Of a stretch of DNA of 64,000 bases, positions 1-8,671 are shown in pieces (position 1 is the first letter of the stretch; every line of letters starts with the position of its first letter). A program made the translations under genes and the position numbers. This DNA comes from Alistipes sp. (lineage in GTDB: Bacteria > Bacteroidota > Bacteroidia > Bacteroidales > Rikenellaceae): the NCBI GenBank assembly GCA_017398045.1, contig JAFQHI010000025.1, positions 186,001 to 250,000 of the forward strand, written 5' to 3'. The notes under the pieces are model-generated. The model did not search any database, was not told the DNA's origin, and saw only the letters and a list, made by a program, of their open reading frames with translations.

Positions 1-309
1 GTTGGCGGCCTCGGGGCTGAAAATCTCAATCATATCGCCCGTCGGTTGCCCCGTCGTCTCGTCAATGGCATAGTCAAGCCACTCAATCAACTGGAATGTC
101 TTTGAGCCAATCGTATAGGTCGTGTTGCTGTACACCGTACGGGTGTCGCCCGCATTTTCGATACCGGCACGTGCGCCGAACTGAATTTCGGTGCCTACAA
201 GCTCGGGATTGATATTGGGCTGCTCCTCCTCAAGAACGTCCTTGGTACAACTCGTCACCAAGAGCGTCATCGCGCAGAAAAGCGCGGAAAGTCTGAAAAT
301 CTTTTTCAT
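1..309 (-). CDS. Fimbrillin-like lipoprotein (N-terminal part, runs off window)
   Basis: This partial minus-strand frame starts at an ATG at 309 and stays open to base 1 (103 codons). The N-terminus is a lipoprotein signal, MKKIFRLSALFCAMTLLVTS followed by Cys, so the mature protein should be lipid-anchored. After the anchor come an acidic linker and a stretch with EIQFGARAG and TRTVYSN. That arrangement resembles the start of Bacteroidales fimbrillin/Mfa-like proteins, which have an F-x-A core and a TRT-x-Y element shortly after the anchor. A small gene lies directly upstream on the same strand. Adhesin or pilus subunit is the likely role, but the C-terminal part is not visible, so another surface lipoprotein is possible. 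Confidence 0.6.
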   Translation of the reverse strand, partial: MKKIFRLSALFCAMTLLVTSCTKDVLEEEQPNINPELVGTEIQFGARAGIENAGDTRTVYSNTTYTIGSKTFQLIEWLDYAIDETTGQPTGDMIEIFSPEAAN

Positions 310-334
310 ATCCTCTCTCTCCTTTCTCTCTTCG

Positions 335-517
335 TTAACTCCACTCGCCGTTGTTCCAGCTGTCTTCGCCCATATCGACAACGTCACCAATCTCGTGACC
401 CGACGTGTTTACCCCGCTTTGGGGGTTTTCCTGCACGACAGAAGATGCGAAGCTGCCCTCCACGGCAACCCGCATACAATCTGTGCGCGGTGCTACATAG
501 TACACCTTTCTTTTCAT
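335..517 (-). CDS. Small hypothetical protein upstream of fimbrillin-like gene
   Basis: A 60-residue frame starts with MKRKVYYVAPRTDCMRVAVE and ends in an acidic, Asn- and Trp-containing tail (EDSWNNGEWS). It has no signal peptide or membrane segment. It ends 25 bases before the lipoprotein start on the same strand and probably shares a transcript with it. Short acidic proteins of this general look (charged N-terminus, a central ES/ASSV-type segment, Gly/Asp-rich end) occur next to fimbrillin-like genes in Bacteroidales. I know of no function for them. The plausible start codon, codon usage like the neighbours and tight spacing support a real gene. Confidence 0.6.
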   Translation of the reverse strand: MKRKVYYVAPRTDCMRVAVEGSFASSVVQENPQSGVNTSGHEIGDVVDMGEDSWNNGEWS

Positions 518-538
518 ATCCTCTCTTTTTATGGTTAA

Positions 539-887
539 AATCCTCTTTGGTAGGCGGTTACTGCTCCGCCTTGGCGCGAATCACCGCTATTTCGGTCGCC
601 TCTCCAAACGGCCAAAATTGGTTGATTCTTCGGTTTTCTCTCCAAAACCTTTGCCGACAAAATTACGGATTGAAAAGGAAAAAACCAAAGATTTTTGGTC
701 TTTTTTTACGATTTTTTAGCGATTTTTTCCACTCCTCGCGCGTGTCGTTTGCGCGTAATGGTGTAAGATGCGAAAAATCAGCCATTTACGAAATTTTGTA
801 CGAAGCCTCTTTATGTTCGGTGATTTAGTACAAAAGAGGACAAAATCGGGACAAAAGGACTTAAGGAAATTTTGTCCAAAATAGGCA
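539..887. other. Intergenic stretch, no gene seen
   Basis: These 349 bases separate the start of the small 60-residue gene from the stop of mnmE, both on the minus strand. The stretch is more A/T-rich than its surroundings and has several poly-T and poly-A runs. It holds a possible terminator near 680-707 and a short GGCGG/CCGCC hairpin near 553-570. I found no convincing reading frame, tRNA or TAnnTTTG box. The frames that overlap it lack signal and conserved features. Confidence 0.6.
680..707 (-). terminator. Possible AT-rich terminator downstream of mnmE
   Basis: ACCAAA and TTTGGT pair as a 6-bp stem around a 4-base loop, with T-tracts on both flanks. On the minus strand it lies about 180 bases after the mnmE stop. 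The stem is weak and AT-rich, so confidence is low. Confidence 0.35.
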
Positions 888-2225
888 CTATTTGCCAATG
901 CAAAAGTGGCCGAAAATGTGCGAAAGCACCTCTGTCGGGAGTATCTCGCCACGGGCCGTGATGGAGCCGATGGCGGCAATAACGCTACGAATTTCTTCGC
1001 TCAAAAGGTCGGTCGGAAGCCCGCGGTCGAGTCCCGAAAGAGCCTCGCCAAGCGACTCGGATGCGGTGGTAAGAGCCTCATAATGGCGGGCATTGGTGAC
1101 GATGGTCTGCTCCTCGGAGGTCGCAGGAAGAGCCTCGACAAGGGCCTTCAACAGCCGCTCGATGCCCTCGCCCGTGCGTGCCGAAATGGGAATGGCTCCC
1201 TGTGGAAGGGTGGTTGCGTGGGCGGTGTCAATCTTGTTGCAGAGGCGAATGAGGGTCTGCTCGCCCGAGGTGACAAAGGGGGGCTTAACGGCCGTGTCGG
1301 TCACCTCGGTCACCCATATTATAATACGCGCACGCGCGATGCTCTGCTTCGTGCGCTCGATGCCCATCTGCTCCAGGCGGTCGTCGGTGGCACGCAGTCC
1401 GGCCGTATCGAGAAAGCGGAAGGTGATGCCCTCGATGGTCAGCAGCTCCTCAATCACGTCGCGGGTTGTGCCGGCAATCTCCGAGACCATCGCACGTTCC
1501 TCGCTCAACAGCCGGTTCAACAGGGTCGATTTTCCCACGTTGGGCGCACCCACGATGGCCACCGGAACGCCCTCCTTCAGTGCGTTGCCGAGTTGAAACG
1601 AATGGCGCAGACGTGTGATTTCGTGGCTGATGGCCTGCATCGTGCGACGCAGCAGGTTGCGGTCGGCAAATTCGACATCCTCCTCGCCAAAATCCAGCTC
1701 CAGCTCCAGGAGGGCGGTGAGTGACAGCAGCTCCTCGCGTAGGGTGTCGAGCGCGGAGGAGTATCCGCCCCGCAGTTGGTGGGTGGCCAGGCGGTGGGCA
1801 GTTTGCGAATTGGAGGCGATGAGGTCGGCCACGGCCTCGGCCTGGGCTAAATCCATGCGCCCCGAGAGGTAGGCCCGACGGGTAAATTCGCCCGGCTCGG
1901 CCATCCTTGCACCCGCCTGCAACCCTGCCTGCAACACCTCGCGGAGGATGTAGGCAGAGCCGTGGCACGAAAATTCGACCGTGTCGTCGCCCGTGTAGCT
2001 GTTTGGGGCCAAAAAGAGGGTAGCCACCACCTCGTCGATGGTCTCCTCATTGCGCACTATCGTGCCGAAATGGGCCGTGTGGCTTGCACACGATGCCAAC
2101 GGCCGACGTCCCCGAAAAAGGCGGTCGGCAATCGCCACGGCATCGCGCCCCGAAAGGCGGATGATCGAGAGCGCACCCCCAGTGGCGGTGGCCGGAGCGA
2201 TGATGGTATCGTGTGAGGTAGGCAT
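888..2225 (-). CDS. mnmE: tRNA modification GTPase MnmE
   Basis: MnmE with MnmG installs carboxymethylaminomethyl groups on wobble uridine 34 of certain tRNAs. The 445-residue frame starts MPTSHDTIIAPATATGGALS, the usual N-terminal folate-binding TrmE domain. A G domain follows with GAPNVGKST (about residue 224), DTAG and NKID. The protein ends in CIGK, the conserved C-terminal motif carrying the catalytic cysteine. The frame is open further upstream, but the earlier residues are arginine/proline-rich and unlike the family, so I chose the ATG at 2225. This start lies 14 bases after the stop of the transglycosylase gene, which suggests co-transcription. Confidence 0.96.
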   Translation of the reverse strand: MPTSHDTIIAPATATGGALSIIRLSGRDAVAIADRLFRGRRPLASCASHTAHFGTIVRNEETIDEVVATLFLAPNSYTGDDTVEFSCHGSAYILREVLQAGLQAGARMAEPGEFTRRAYLSGRMDLAQAEAVADLIASNSQTAHRLATHQLRGGYSSALDTLREELLSLTALLELELDFGEEDVEFADRNLLRRTMQAISHEITRLRHSFQLGNALKEGVPVAIVGAPNVGKSTLLNRLLSEERAMVSEIAGTTRDVIEELLTIEGITFRFLDTAGLRATDDRLEQMGIERTKQSIARARIIIWVTEVTDTAVKPPFVTSGEQTLIRLCNKIDTAHATTLPQGAIPISARTGEGIERLLKALVEALPATSEEQTIVTNARHYEALTTASESLGEALSGLDRGLPTDLLSEEIRSVIAAIGSITARGEILPTEVLSHIFGHFCIGK

Positions 2226-2239
2226 ATGCGGTTGGCTCG

Positions 2240-3634
2240 CTATTTTTCGATGCGGATGCGCTGTCCCTCGCGGATGCGGCCTGCATTGCGGATGCCGTTC
2301 CAACGCATCAGCTGATTGACCGTCACACCGTAACGACGAGCAATGCCGCCCAGCGTCTCACCGCGCTTGATGCGGTGGTAGGTGGTGCGTTTCTCGAGCC
2401 GTTTTTTGTCCAGATTGACCGGATTGAGGTACTCTTTGAGGTAGGTCGAATCCTTGGCCATAATCTCCTGCTCGCGCTCGATGTATTGATTCACGTTGCG
2501 CTGCGGAAGCACCAGTGTGTAGGGTTTTGTCGAGGCGGGAATGATATCCATGCGATACTGCGGATTCAGCAGACGCAGGGTCTCGATATCGACATCGATG
2601 GTCGATGAAATCTGCTCGAGGTGGGTGATGCGATTGACATGAATCGTGTCGAGAGCCAGCGGAACAGGCGTTTTGGTCATCTCGATGTTGTGTTCGCGGT
2701 GGTAATTGAAGGCGTAGGTGGCAGCAATGAAGGCCGGCACGTAGCCGCGCGTCTCACGCGGAAGGTAGTCGTAAATCTGCCAGAAACTCTTGCCACCCGA
2801 ACGGGCGATGGCCTTATTCACGTTGCCCGGACCGCAGTTGTAGGCGGCAATGGCCAGGGTCCAATCGCCAAAGATGCGATAGAGGTCCTTCAGGAAGCGG
2901 ATGGCGGCCTCGGTCGAGCGAATCGGGTCACGACGCTCATCAACCAACGTGTTGATTTCCAGTCCATAGCTCTTTCCGGTCGAGGGCATGAACTGCCACA
3001 GACCTACCGCACCTGCACGCGATACGGCATTGACCTGCAAGGCCGATTCGATGATGGGCAGGGCGCGTAACTCAATCGGCATATCGGCCGCCATCAGGGC
3101 ATTTTCAATCAGCGGAAAATAGAGCTGCGAAAGGCCCAGGATGCGGCTCATCGTCCCCGGGGCGGTATCGACATAGCGGTTAATGTGGCCGCGCACGATG
3201 TAGTTGTAGGCGAGCGGAATGGTCGAAACGAGGTTGCGCAAACGCTTGGCATAGAGCGTGTCGCGCTGACGGTCGGCGATGGAGTCTTTGCCGATAATCT
3301 GCACCGAATCCGAGAGGATGTAGTGGCGGAAATAGTCGTCGTACTGAATCTCCTGACGCAACTCATGCCACTGGGCAATGAGCGAATCGACCTGGGCGGG
3401 CGAAAGGTTGAGCGTCAGGTCGTTGATAACGGGCTTTTCGACGATGGTGTCCTGTTGGATAGGCTCCTCGACGAGGGGCTTTTTTTCGTCGGCCGGCACT
3501 TTGACGGCCTCGACCTGCTCGGTACGACGTTTGTTGCGTTTGCGATTCTTTTTGCGGTCAAAGAGGCCGTCGGCGGCCGATACGGTTTGGGTCGTAAGTG
3601 CCGCAAGCAGCAGCAACGTCAGGAGTTTTCTCAT
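2240..3634 (-). CDS. MltD-like membrane-bound lytic transglycosylase (SLT + LysM)
   Basis: This enzyme would cleave the MurNAc-GlcNAc bond of peptidoglycan in the periplasm, forming 1,6-anhydro ends. The 464-residue protein has a signal peptide ending near AVSAADG, a basic linker and a long helical region. A goose-type lysozyme/SLT domain follows at about residues 165-300, with the catalytic Glu in PIIESALQVNAVS and the hallmark motifs GLWQFMPSTGKSYGL and AAYNCGPGNVNKAI. One LysM peptidoglycan-binding repeat ends the protein (RGETLGGIARRYGVTVNQLM). It lies between the DUF5683 gene and mnmE. The parA-parB-DUF5683-MltD order is familiar from other Bacteroidales. Confidence 0.92.
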   Translation of the reverse strand: MRKLLTLLLLAALTTQTVSAADGLFDRKKNRKRNKRRTEQVEAVKVPADEKKPLVEEPIQQDTIVEKPVINDLTLNLSPAQVDSLIAQWHELRQEIQYDDYFRHYILSDSVQIIGKDSIADRQRDTLYAKRLRNLVSTIPLAYNYIVRGHINRYVDTAPGTMSRILGLSQLYFPLIENALMAADMPIELRALPIIESALQVNAVSRAGAVGLWQFMPSTGKSYGLEINTLVDERRDPIRSTEAAIRFLKDLYRIFGDWTLAIAAYNCGPGNVNKAIARSGGKSFWQIYDYLPRETRGYVPAFIAATYAFNYHREHNIEMTKTPVPLALDTIHVNRITHLEQISSTIDVDIETLRLLNPQYRMDIIPASTKPYTLVLPQRNVNQYIEREQEIMAKDSTYLKEYLNPVNLDKKRLEKRTTYHRIKRGETLGGIARRYGVTVNQLMRWNGIRNAGRIREGQRIRIEK

Positions 3635-3670
3635 TGTTTATTCGGTCGAAAAGTGTTTAATGTGAGCTTT

Positions 3671-4903
3671 TTAGAATGTGAATCCGAGGTTGAATCCGAC
3701 AACGGGTCGGTGGCTGCCCTCGGTGGGGATATAGGTGTAATCAACCATCGGTTCGAGGTTCATCGAGAGGTCGTCCGATACGTCGTAGTCGCGCAGGTGG
3801 GCATCGACATGTGCATCGACAATCTGCAACACATAGAGGCCGGCCGTGAGGATGATACATAGGTCACGGTTACGCCGGTAGTTGTTGCGGAGGTTTTTGA
3901 TGAAGTTCGAGGAGTAGCGTCCCCGGAACTCGTCTGTGGGGCCGTTGGGGTAGTTTTCGGGGTGTGCCTCGTAGTCGGCCAGGATACTGTAGGCCTTCTT
4001 GAATCGTTGGAAACCGCGGTTGTTCCAGTCGATGCAGTAGCCCAGCGTGGCAAAACCTCCGATGACGAACGGTACCTTCCAATAACTCTTGTTGTAAATC
4101 TGGCCGGCTCCCGGGCAGATGCAGGCCAGCGTGGTGGCCTTCTTGACGCTCGACACCTCGTTTGTGGAGTAGTTCACGGCCGCATCACCGATAAAATAGA
4201 TGTATGAGGCGAGTGTCAGTCCGAGGTAGATTTGCCGTTTCGTGTTGCTTCGAATCATCTTCGTTTGGAGGGCGTCCAGCTCGGGCGTGCGCTCCATCGA
4301 GACGTCGGTGATGGCATCGAATTGGCGTTTGAGCGGCTTATACTTCTTGTTTTCGTTGATGTAGAGGGCTAATCCTCCGGCCAACGTACCGTAAAGAATC
4401 GGCAATTTCCAATACTGCTTGTTGTAGATTTGGCCATAGCCGGGTACGACGGCCGACATCCAGCTGACGCGCGAAAGCCCCATCGAGTCGCTCATGAACC
4501 ACCCCTTGTGGAAGAAGCGTTTGGTGGTGTCCTGCTCGACCCCTTCGAGCAACACCTCGGCCATTGCAATCGAATCGAGGGTCGTGAGGTCGTCCGTGCG
4601 TACTTCGCGCAGTGCGAGTGAGTCGCGCTCGAACTCGGCCAGGAAGATTGAATCGGTCTCGGCGAAGAACTGCTCCACGAGCAACGAGTCGGCCTTGACA
4701 AGAGCCGAATCGGCACGTTGGAGCATACCTCCACGCACGATGGTGCGCTTGCCGCGCGGCATGGTGAGCGGTCGCGAGTCGGCATTCTGCCCATATCGCT
4801 GCAAGGCCTCTCGCGCGGTTTGGGCCTCGACGGGCATGATGCAGGCGGCGACAAGGAGTATTGCCACCGATAAAATCCAACCTTTCATGCTGCTCGTCAT
4901 CAT
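3671..4903 (-). CDS. DUF5683 family membrane protein
   Basis: A protein of about 410 residues with a signal peptide (MKGWILSVAILLVAACIMPV), a Ser/Asp/Glu-rich periplasmic stretch and a C-terminal half with several hydrophobic segments. The motif PGYGQIYNKQYWKLP recurs later as PGAGQIYNKSYWKVP, so the DUF5683 core looks internally duplicated. The family has no established function that I know of. It is usually encoded beside parAB and a lytic transglycosylase, which hints at a role in envelope or chromosome-linked growth. The start is ambiguous between 4903 (MMTSSMKGW) and 4888 (MKGW). I prefer 4903 because of the A-rich sequence just upstream. The parB stop is 22 bases before it. Confidence 0.85.
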   Translation of the reverse strand: MMTSSMKGWILSVAILLVAACIMPVEAQTAREALQRYGQNADSRPLTMPRGKRTIVRGGMLQRADSALVKADSLLVEQFFAETDSIFLAEFERDSLALREVRTDDLTTLDSIAMAEVLLEGVEQDTTKRFFHKGWFMSDSMGLSRVSWMSAVVPGYGQIYNKQYWKLPILYGTLAGGLALYINENKKYKPLKRQFDAITDVSMERTPELDALQTKMIRSNTKRQIYLGLTLASYIYFIGDAAVNYSTNEVSSVKKATTLACICPGAGQIYNKSYWKVPFVIGGFATLGYCIDWNNRGFQRFKKAYSILADYEAHPENYPNGPTDEFRGRYSSNFIKNLRNNYRRNRDLCIILTAGLYVLQIVDAHVDAHLRDYDVSDDLSMNLEPMVDYTYIPTEGSHRPVVGFNLGFTF

Positions 4904-4925
4904 TGCTTTGTTGTATGGGGTAGGT

Positions 4926-5795
4926 TTAGTTGCCAAGTCGATGGATGAATTGTTCGATGTCGGCATCGCTTGAGAAGCCGATGGTGATTTTACCGCCACC
5001 GTTCTTGGCGCGTTTGATGGCAATCTCGGAGGTGAAGAGCTGCTCGAGACGCTCCACCAATCGCAGGTAGCTCTCGGGATACTCCTCCTCCTCGCCTTCG
5101 CGGGCCGGTTTTGTCCCCTTTTCGCTCCAGGCACGTACCAACTCCTCGGTCTGGCGCACCGAAAGTCCCTTTTTAAGGCACTTTTTCAGCAGACGCACTT
5201 GCTCCTCGTCGGGCGCACCGGCCAATGCTTTGGCGTGACCCATCGAAATCAGCCCCTCTTTGAGTGCCAACTGCACCTCGTTCGGAAGCTTCAGCAGGCG
5301 TAGGTAGTTGGCTACCGACGAACGCTTCTTGCCCACCTTCTCCGAGAGGGCATCCTGCGTGAGGTTGCACTCCTCCAACAGGCGTTGCATACCGAGGGCA
5401 ATCTCGATGGCGTTCAGGTCCTGACGCTGGATGTTCTCCACGAGGGCCATGGCGTGCAGATTCTCGTCATCCACCTCGCGCACGTACGCCGGCAACACCT
5501 CGAGGTCGGCACGTTGGGCAGCACGCCAGCGACGTTCGCCGCTGATGATGATATATTGCTCCCCCTCGGTCTTGCGTACCGTGATGGGTTGGATGATGCC
5601 CAGCTGGCGAATCGAATCGGCCAACTCGTCGAGTGCCTCCTCGTCAAACTCCGTGCGGGGCTGTGTGGGGTTGGGGATGATTTTCGATACCTCGATTTCG
5701 AGCATTTTGCTCATCGGGGCGGCCTTCAGGTCGATTTTCTCGCTCCCGAAGATGGCGTCCAAGCCGCGACCTAATCCCTTCTGCTTCTTCATCAT
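4926..5795 (-). CDS. parB: Chromosome partitioning protein ParB
   Basis: ParB binds parS sites near the origin, spreads along DNA as a CTP-dependent clamp and works with ParA to segregate chromosomes. The 289-residue protein begins MMKKQKGLGRGLDAIFG, the typical ParA-interacting N-terminus. The ParB/Srx fold follows, with NPTQPRTEFDEEALDELADS (box I) and the box II motif GERRWRAAQRA, then an HTH region (LTQDALSEKVGKKRSSVANY) and a C-terminal dimerisation segment. Its start lies 2 bases after the parA stop, so the two are surely co-transcribed. I did not find a parS-like 16-mer palindrome in the spacers, although I could not search exhaustively. Confidence 0.97.
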   Translation of the reverse strand: MMKKQKGLGRGLDAIFGSEKIDLKAAPMSKMLEIEVSKIIPNPTQPRTEFDEEALDELADSIRQLGIIQPITVRKTEGEQYIIISGERRWRAAQRADLEVLPAYVREVDDENLHAMALVENIQRQDLNAIEIALGMQRLLEECNLTQDALSEKVGKKRSSVANYLRLLKLPNEVQLALKEGLISMGHAKALAGAPDEEQVRLLKKCLKKGLSVRQTEELVRAWSEKGTKPAREGEEEEYPESYLRLVERLEQLFTSEIAIKRAKNGGGKITIGFSSDADIEQFIHRLGN

Positions 5796-5797
5796 GA

Positions 5798-6592
5798 TTA
5801 TGCTTCTTGTTCGTTTTTCGTCTGTTTGGCTGCGCGACGGTTGCGCTTGAGGAACTCGCGTGCAAGTTGCAGGTAGCTCACCGAGCCGGCTGCCGATGCG
5901 TCGTACAACATGACCGGTTTGCCGTGCGAGGGGGCTTCACCCAGACGGATGTTGCGCTGGATGATGGTCTCGTAGGCCAACTCGCCAAAGTGGTTGCGCA
6001 CCTCCGTAACCACCTGATTGTTCAGGCGATTGCGCATATACATCGTGAGGAGGAAACCCTCGATTTCGAGCGCGGGGTTGAGCGACGACTTTACCTTGCG
6101 AATCGTCGAGAGGAGCTTCGAAAGACCCTCCAGCGCGAGGTATTCGCACTGCACGGGAATCAATACCGAGTCGGCGGCCGTCAGGATGTTGAGCGTCGTG
6201 TAGCCCAGCGACGGGGAGCAGTCGATAAAGATGTAGTCGAACTTACTGCGCACGCTATCGACAATCTCCTTCATGACATGGTGCGCCTTCTCGCGCGTGG
6301 CCAATTCGGTCTCGGCGGCCACCAGGTCAATCGACGAGGGCAGCACCCACAGGTTCTTGACATCTTCGCTCTTGAGTATCACCTCCTCGGCTTTGCGCTC
6401 GCCCGAGATGCACTCGTAGATGCCCTCCAGGTCGATATCGAATCCCAGACCCGAAGTGGCGTTGGCCTGCGGGTCGGCATCGAGCAGCAGCACCTTCTTG
6501 CCCAAAAGGGCGAGCGATGCTGCAAGGTTGATGGCCGTGGTGGTCTTACCTACGCCCCCTTTTTGGTTGGCCAATGCGATAACTTTTGCCAT
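5798..6592 (-). CDS. parA: Chromosome partitioning ATPase ParA (Soj)
   Basis: This deviant Walker-type ATPase forms nucleotide-dependent, DNA-bound gradients that move ParB-parS complexes. The 264-residue protein opens with [20 protein letters not shown], whose KGGVGKTT is the deviant Walker A motif with the signature lysine. It continues with [12 protein letters not shown] (A') and [14 protein letters not shown] (Walker B region). Length and the absence of an N-terminal HTH match chromosomal Soj/ParA rather than plasmid type Ia. A -7 box on the minus strand at 6667-6674 probably drives the parA-parB-DUF5683 run. Confidence 0.97.
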   Translation of the reverse strand: MAKVIALANQKGGVGKTTTAINLAASLALLGKKVLLLDADPQANATSGLGFDIDLEGIYECISGERKAEEVILKSEDVKNLWVLPSSIDLVAAETELATREKAHHVMKEIVDSVRSKFDYIFIDCSPSLGYTTLNILTAADSVLIPVQCEYLALEGLSKLLSTIRKVKSSLNPALEIEGFLLTMYMRNRLNNQVVTEVRNHFGELAYETIIQRNIRLGEAPSHGKPVMLYDASAAGSVSYLQLAREFLKRNRRAAKQTKNEQEA

Positions 6593-6666
6593 ATCGTTTT
6601 TATCCTCTTTTTCTTATGTGGTTGGTTGTGGTTTGCATCTGCGCTCCGTGAGGCCATAATGCGGGA

Positions 6667-6674
6667 CAAAAATA
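6667..6674 (-). promoter_or_regulatory. -7 box (TATTTTTG) for parA
   Basis: On the minus strand the sequence reads TATTTTTG, a match to the Bacteroidetes TAnnTTTG element, about 75 bases upstream of the parA ATG. It is divergent from the box at 6729-6736. I see no clear -33 TTTG at the ideal spacing. Confidence 0.5.
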
Positions 6675-6728
6675 GTGATTTTCCTGCAATATTCCACCCA
6701 AAAAATGGAAAACTATCCGAAAAATAGT

Positions 6729-6736
6729 TACCTTTG
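6729..6736 (+). promoter_or_regulatory. -7 box (TACCTTTG) for CPBP protease gene
   Basis: TACCTTTG matches TAnnTTTG, 28 bases before the ATG at 6765. A decoy ATG at 6755 reads only seven codons before a stop and cannot be the start. Confidence 0.55.
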
Positions 6737-6764
6737 AACGATAAAATCCCCAAAATGAACCAGT

Positions 6765-7691
6765 ATGAACAATTCTAATGCAGATAACCGACCGACGGCA
6801 ACATTTCCGCCACGGTTGTTTCCCTCTTATGGCGATTTGTTGGCCATGCTCGGCATCTTCTTTGTGGCGCAGGTTGCCGTCACGTTGATAGGTGCGCTGG
6901 TGCTGCTCTTTTCGGGGCGGGGAATGGTGGACCTCGAGCCGGTCGAATTGGGGCGTTTTTTGGCCTTGTCGAGTTTTGTGTCTTGCACCGCAACTGCCTT
7001 AATGATATGGCGTTATCGTCGTTGGCGCAAGGCTCCGAAAATCCATATTGCATTGGGGCTGAAAGGGCTGAATCCGTTGCTGATAGGGTGGTGCTATCTG
7101 CTGATGATGGCCGTCTCGGTAGTGCTGGAACCGCTCTATGAACTGCTCCCCTCGCCGAACCAAAATTTCGGGCGTGGCGTATGGGCTTTTATGGCGGTGG
7201 TCATCATCGCTCCGACGCTCGAGGAGTGGATTTGTCGCGGACAGATTTTCGGCTCACTCCGCTCGCGTTACGGTGTGGTTCGTTCGCTGGTGTTGTCGGC
7301 CCTTGTTTTCGGGGTAATGCACGTGCAACCGGTCCCCGTACTGAATGCCTTTGTGTTGGGGTTGGTGCTTGGATTTATCTACCATAGAACCAATACGTTG
7401 TGGTCGTCTATCATACTCCACGCCCTCTACAACGGAACGGCCTTCGCGCTCACCGTGGCGGGCTATGGCGAGTCGTCGTTCAGGGAGCTTTTCGGGGCGC
7501 ACGAGAGCCTCTATATGCTCTTCTACGTGGTGGCTTTGCTGATGATGGTCTGCTCGCTGGTGGCGATTTGGCGGATGGTGCATCCGAAGTCCGATACAGC
7601 CGCTGCCGCTACCACTCCCAACGTGGCACATCAGCCCCAAATCGAGTCGGAATTGACGGCCGAAACGAAGAAAAATAGCACCGAGGAGTAA
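6765..7691 (+). CDS. CPBP family intramembrane glutamic protease
   Basis: A 308-residue polytopic membrane protein of the CPBP/Abi (CAAX protease-like) family. The hallmark motifs are visible: the EExxxR motif as EEWICRG (about residue 151), FGVMH about 35 residues later, and HALYNGTAFA with the last conserved His/Asn. There are about seven to eight hydrophobic segments; the C-terminal tail is hydrophilic and Thr/Glu-rich. Family members include Rce1-type proteases and immunity or processing proteins, and the substrate here is unknown. It heads a plus-strand run leading to periplasmic chaperones and the OstA-like gene, although the next gene has its own -7 box. Confidence 0.9.
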   Translation: MNNSNADNRPTATFPPRLFPSYGDLLAMLGIFFVAQVAVTLIGALVLLFSGRGMVDLEPVELGRFLALSSFVSCTATALMIWRYRRWRKAPKIHIALGLKGLNPLLIGWCYLLMMAVSVVLEPLYELLPSPNQNFGRGVWAFMAVVIIAPTLEEWICRGQIFGSLRSRYGVVRSLVLSALVFGVMHVQPVPVLNAFVLGLVLGFIYHRTNTLWSSIILHALYNGTAFALTVAGYGESSFRELFGAHESLYMLFYVVALLMMVCSLVAIWRMVHPKSDTAAAATTPNVAHQPQIESELTAETKKNSTEE

Positions 7692-7731
7692 TAATCCGCC
7701 TTCGGCGCGCGTTATTTCCCCGAAAAAATAG

Positions 7732-7739
7732 TATCTTTG
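7732..7739 (+). promoter_or_regulatory. -7 box (TATCTTTG) very close to a start codon
   Basis: TATCTTTG matches TAnnTTTG and ends only 9 bases before the ATG at 7749. In Bacteroides the transcription start lies about 7 bases after this box, so the message would have almost no leader. Confidence 0.5.
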
Positions 7740-7748
7740 CCCTTTGGT

Positions 7749-8645
7749 ATGCGATTTACGAAGCGATATACGATACTCTTGGCGGGGGTGCTTCTGACGG
7801 CTTGTCAGGAGTTGCCGCGCTATTTTTCGGGTGAGGAGTTGCTGGCCAAGGTGGGCGATAAGGAGTTGGTAGTCGATGAGTTGCGACGCTCGATTCCCGG
7901 TGGCCTGACCGAAGCCGACTCGTCGGCCTATGCCCATGTCTTTGTCGATAGATGGGTGCGTCGTCAGCTCAAAATCCGTGAAGCCGAACAGCTCTTCTCC
8001 TCGTCGGTGGCCGATATCGACCGCCAGGTGGAGGAGTATCGTCAATCGCTCCTGGTACGCAAACTCGACCAATTCTACGTGGACCGCATGGTCGATACGA
8101 CCTTTGCGGCCGAGGATTTGGAGGCCTACTACAACACCCACAAGAGCGATTTTAAGCTCGACCGCACGATTGTCAAGGGGTGTGTGGTGCGTGTGCCGAA
8201 GAGCTATCGCCAGCGTAGTCGCCTGAAGGAGTTGATGGCCTCGAAACAGGAGGCGCGTCAGCAGGATTTCCGCGATATCTGCCTGAAACAGGAGTTCCTG
8301 ATGTCCGATTACGCCACCGAGTGGGTCAATTGGAGCGACTTTTTGAGCCAGCTGCCCACCGTGCGCTCGGCCTCCTATGAGGGCCTCTTGCTCAAAAACG
8401 GGGTGCAGGAGATGAGCGACGAAAGTGCCTATTACTATTTCCGTATCGACGAGGTGCGTCGTGCCGGAGAGGCGGCTCCGCTCGATGAGGTGCGTTCGAC
8501 GATTCGTCGCATCCTCTTCAACGGTCGCCAACAGCAGGTCATCCGCGACCATGAGGAGCAGCTCTACCAAAGTTCGATGGAGGCGGGCGATGTACGTCTC
8601 TATTCCACCGAGACAGCCTCTTCCGCAGCGGATAAGACCGAATAA
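7749..8645 (+). CDS. SurA/PrsA-like periplasmic folding lipoprotein
   Basis: A 298-residue lipoprotein: MRFTKRYTILLAGVLLTAC is a lipobox signal, so it should sit on the periplasmic face of a membrane. The segment GEELLAKVGDKELVVDELRR and the helical, charge-rich middle match the N-terminal chaperone part of SurA/PrsA-like peptidylprolyl isomerases. A weak parvulin-like region may follow, but I do not see the usual rotamase motifs, so isomerase activity is doubtful. It lies 26 bases upstream of a full SurA-like gene, and the two probably act together in outer-membrane protein folding. A TTG 12 bases upstream keeps the frame open, but the ATG at 7749 gives a proper signal peptide. Confidence 0.8.
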   Translation: MRFTKRYTILLAGVLLTACQELPRYFSGEELLAKVGDKELVVDELRRSIPGGLTEADSSAYAHVFVDRWVRRQLKIREAEQLFSSSVADIDRQVEEYRQSLLVRKLDQFYVDRMVDTTFAAEDLEAYYNTHKSDFKLDRTIVKGCVVRVPKSYRQRSRLKELMASKQEARQQDFRDICLKQEFLMSDYATEWVNWSDFLSQLPTVRSASYEGLLLKNGVQEMSDESAYYYFRIDEVRRAGEAAPLDEVRSTIRRILFNGRQQQVIRDHEEQLYQSSMEAGDVRLYSTETASSAADKTE

Positions 8646-8671
8646 AACCGACGAAAAACAGAAAAACAGAT

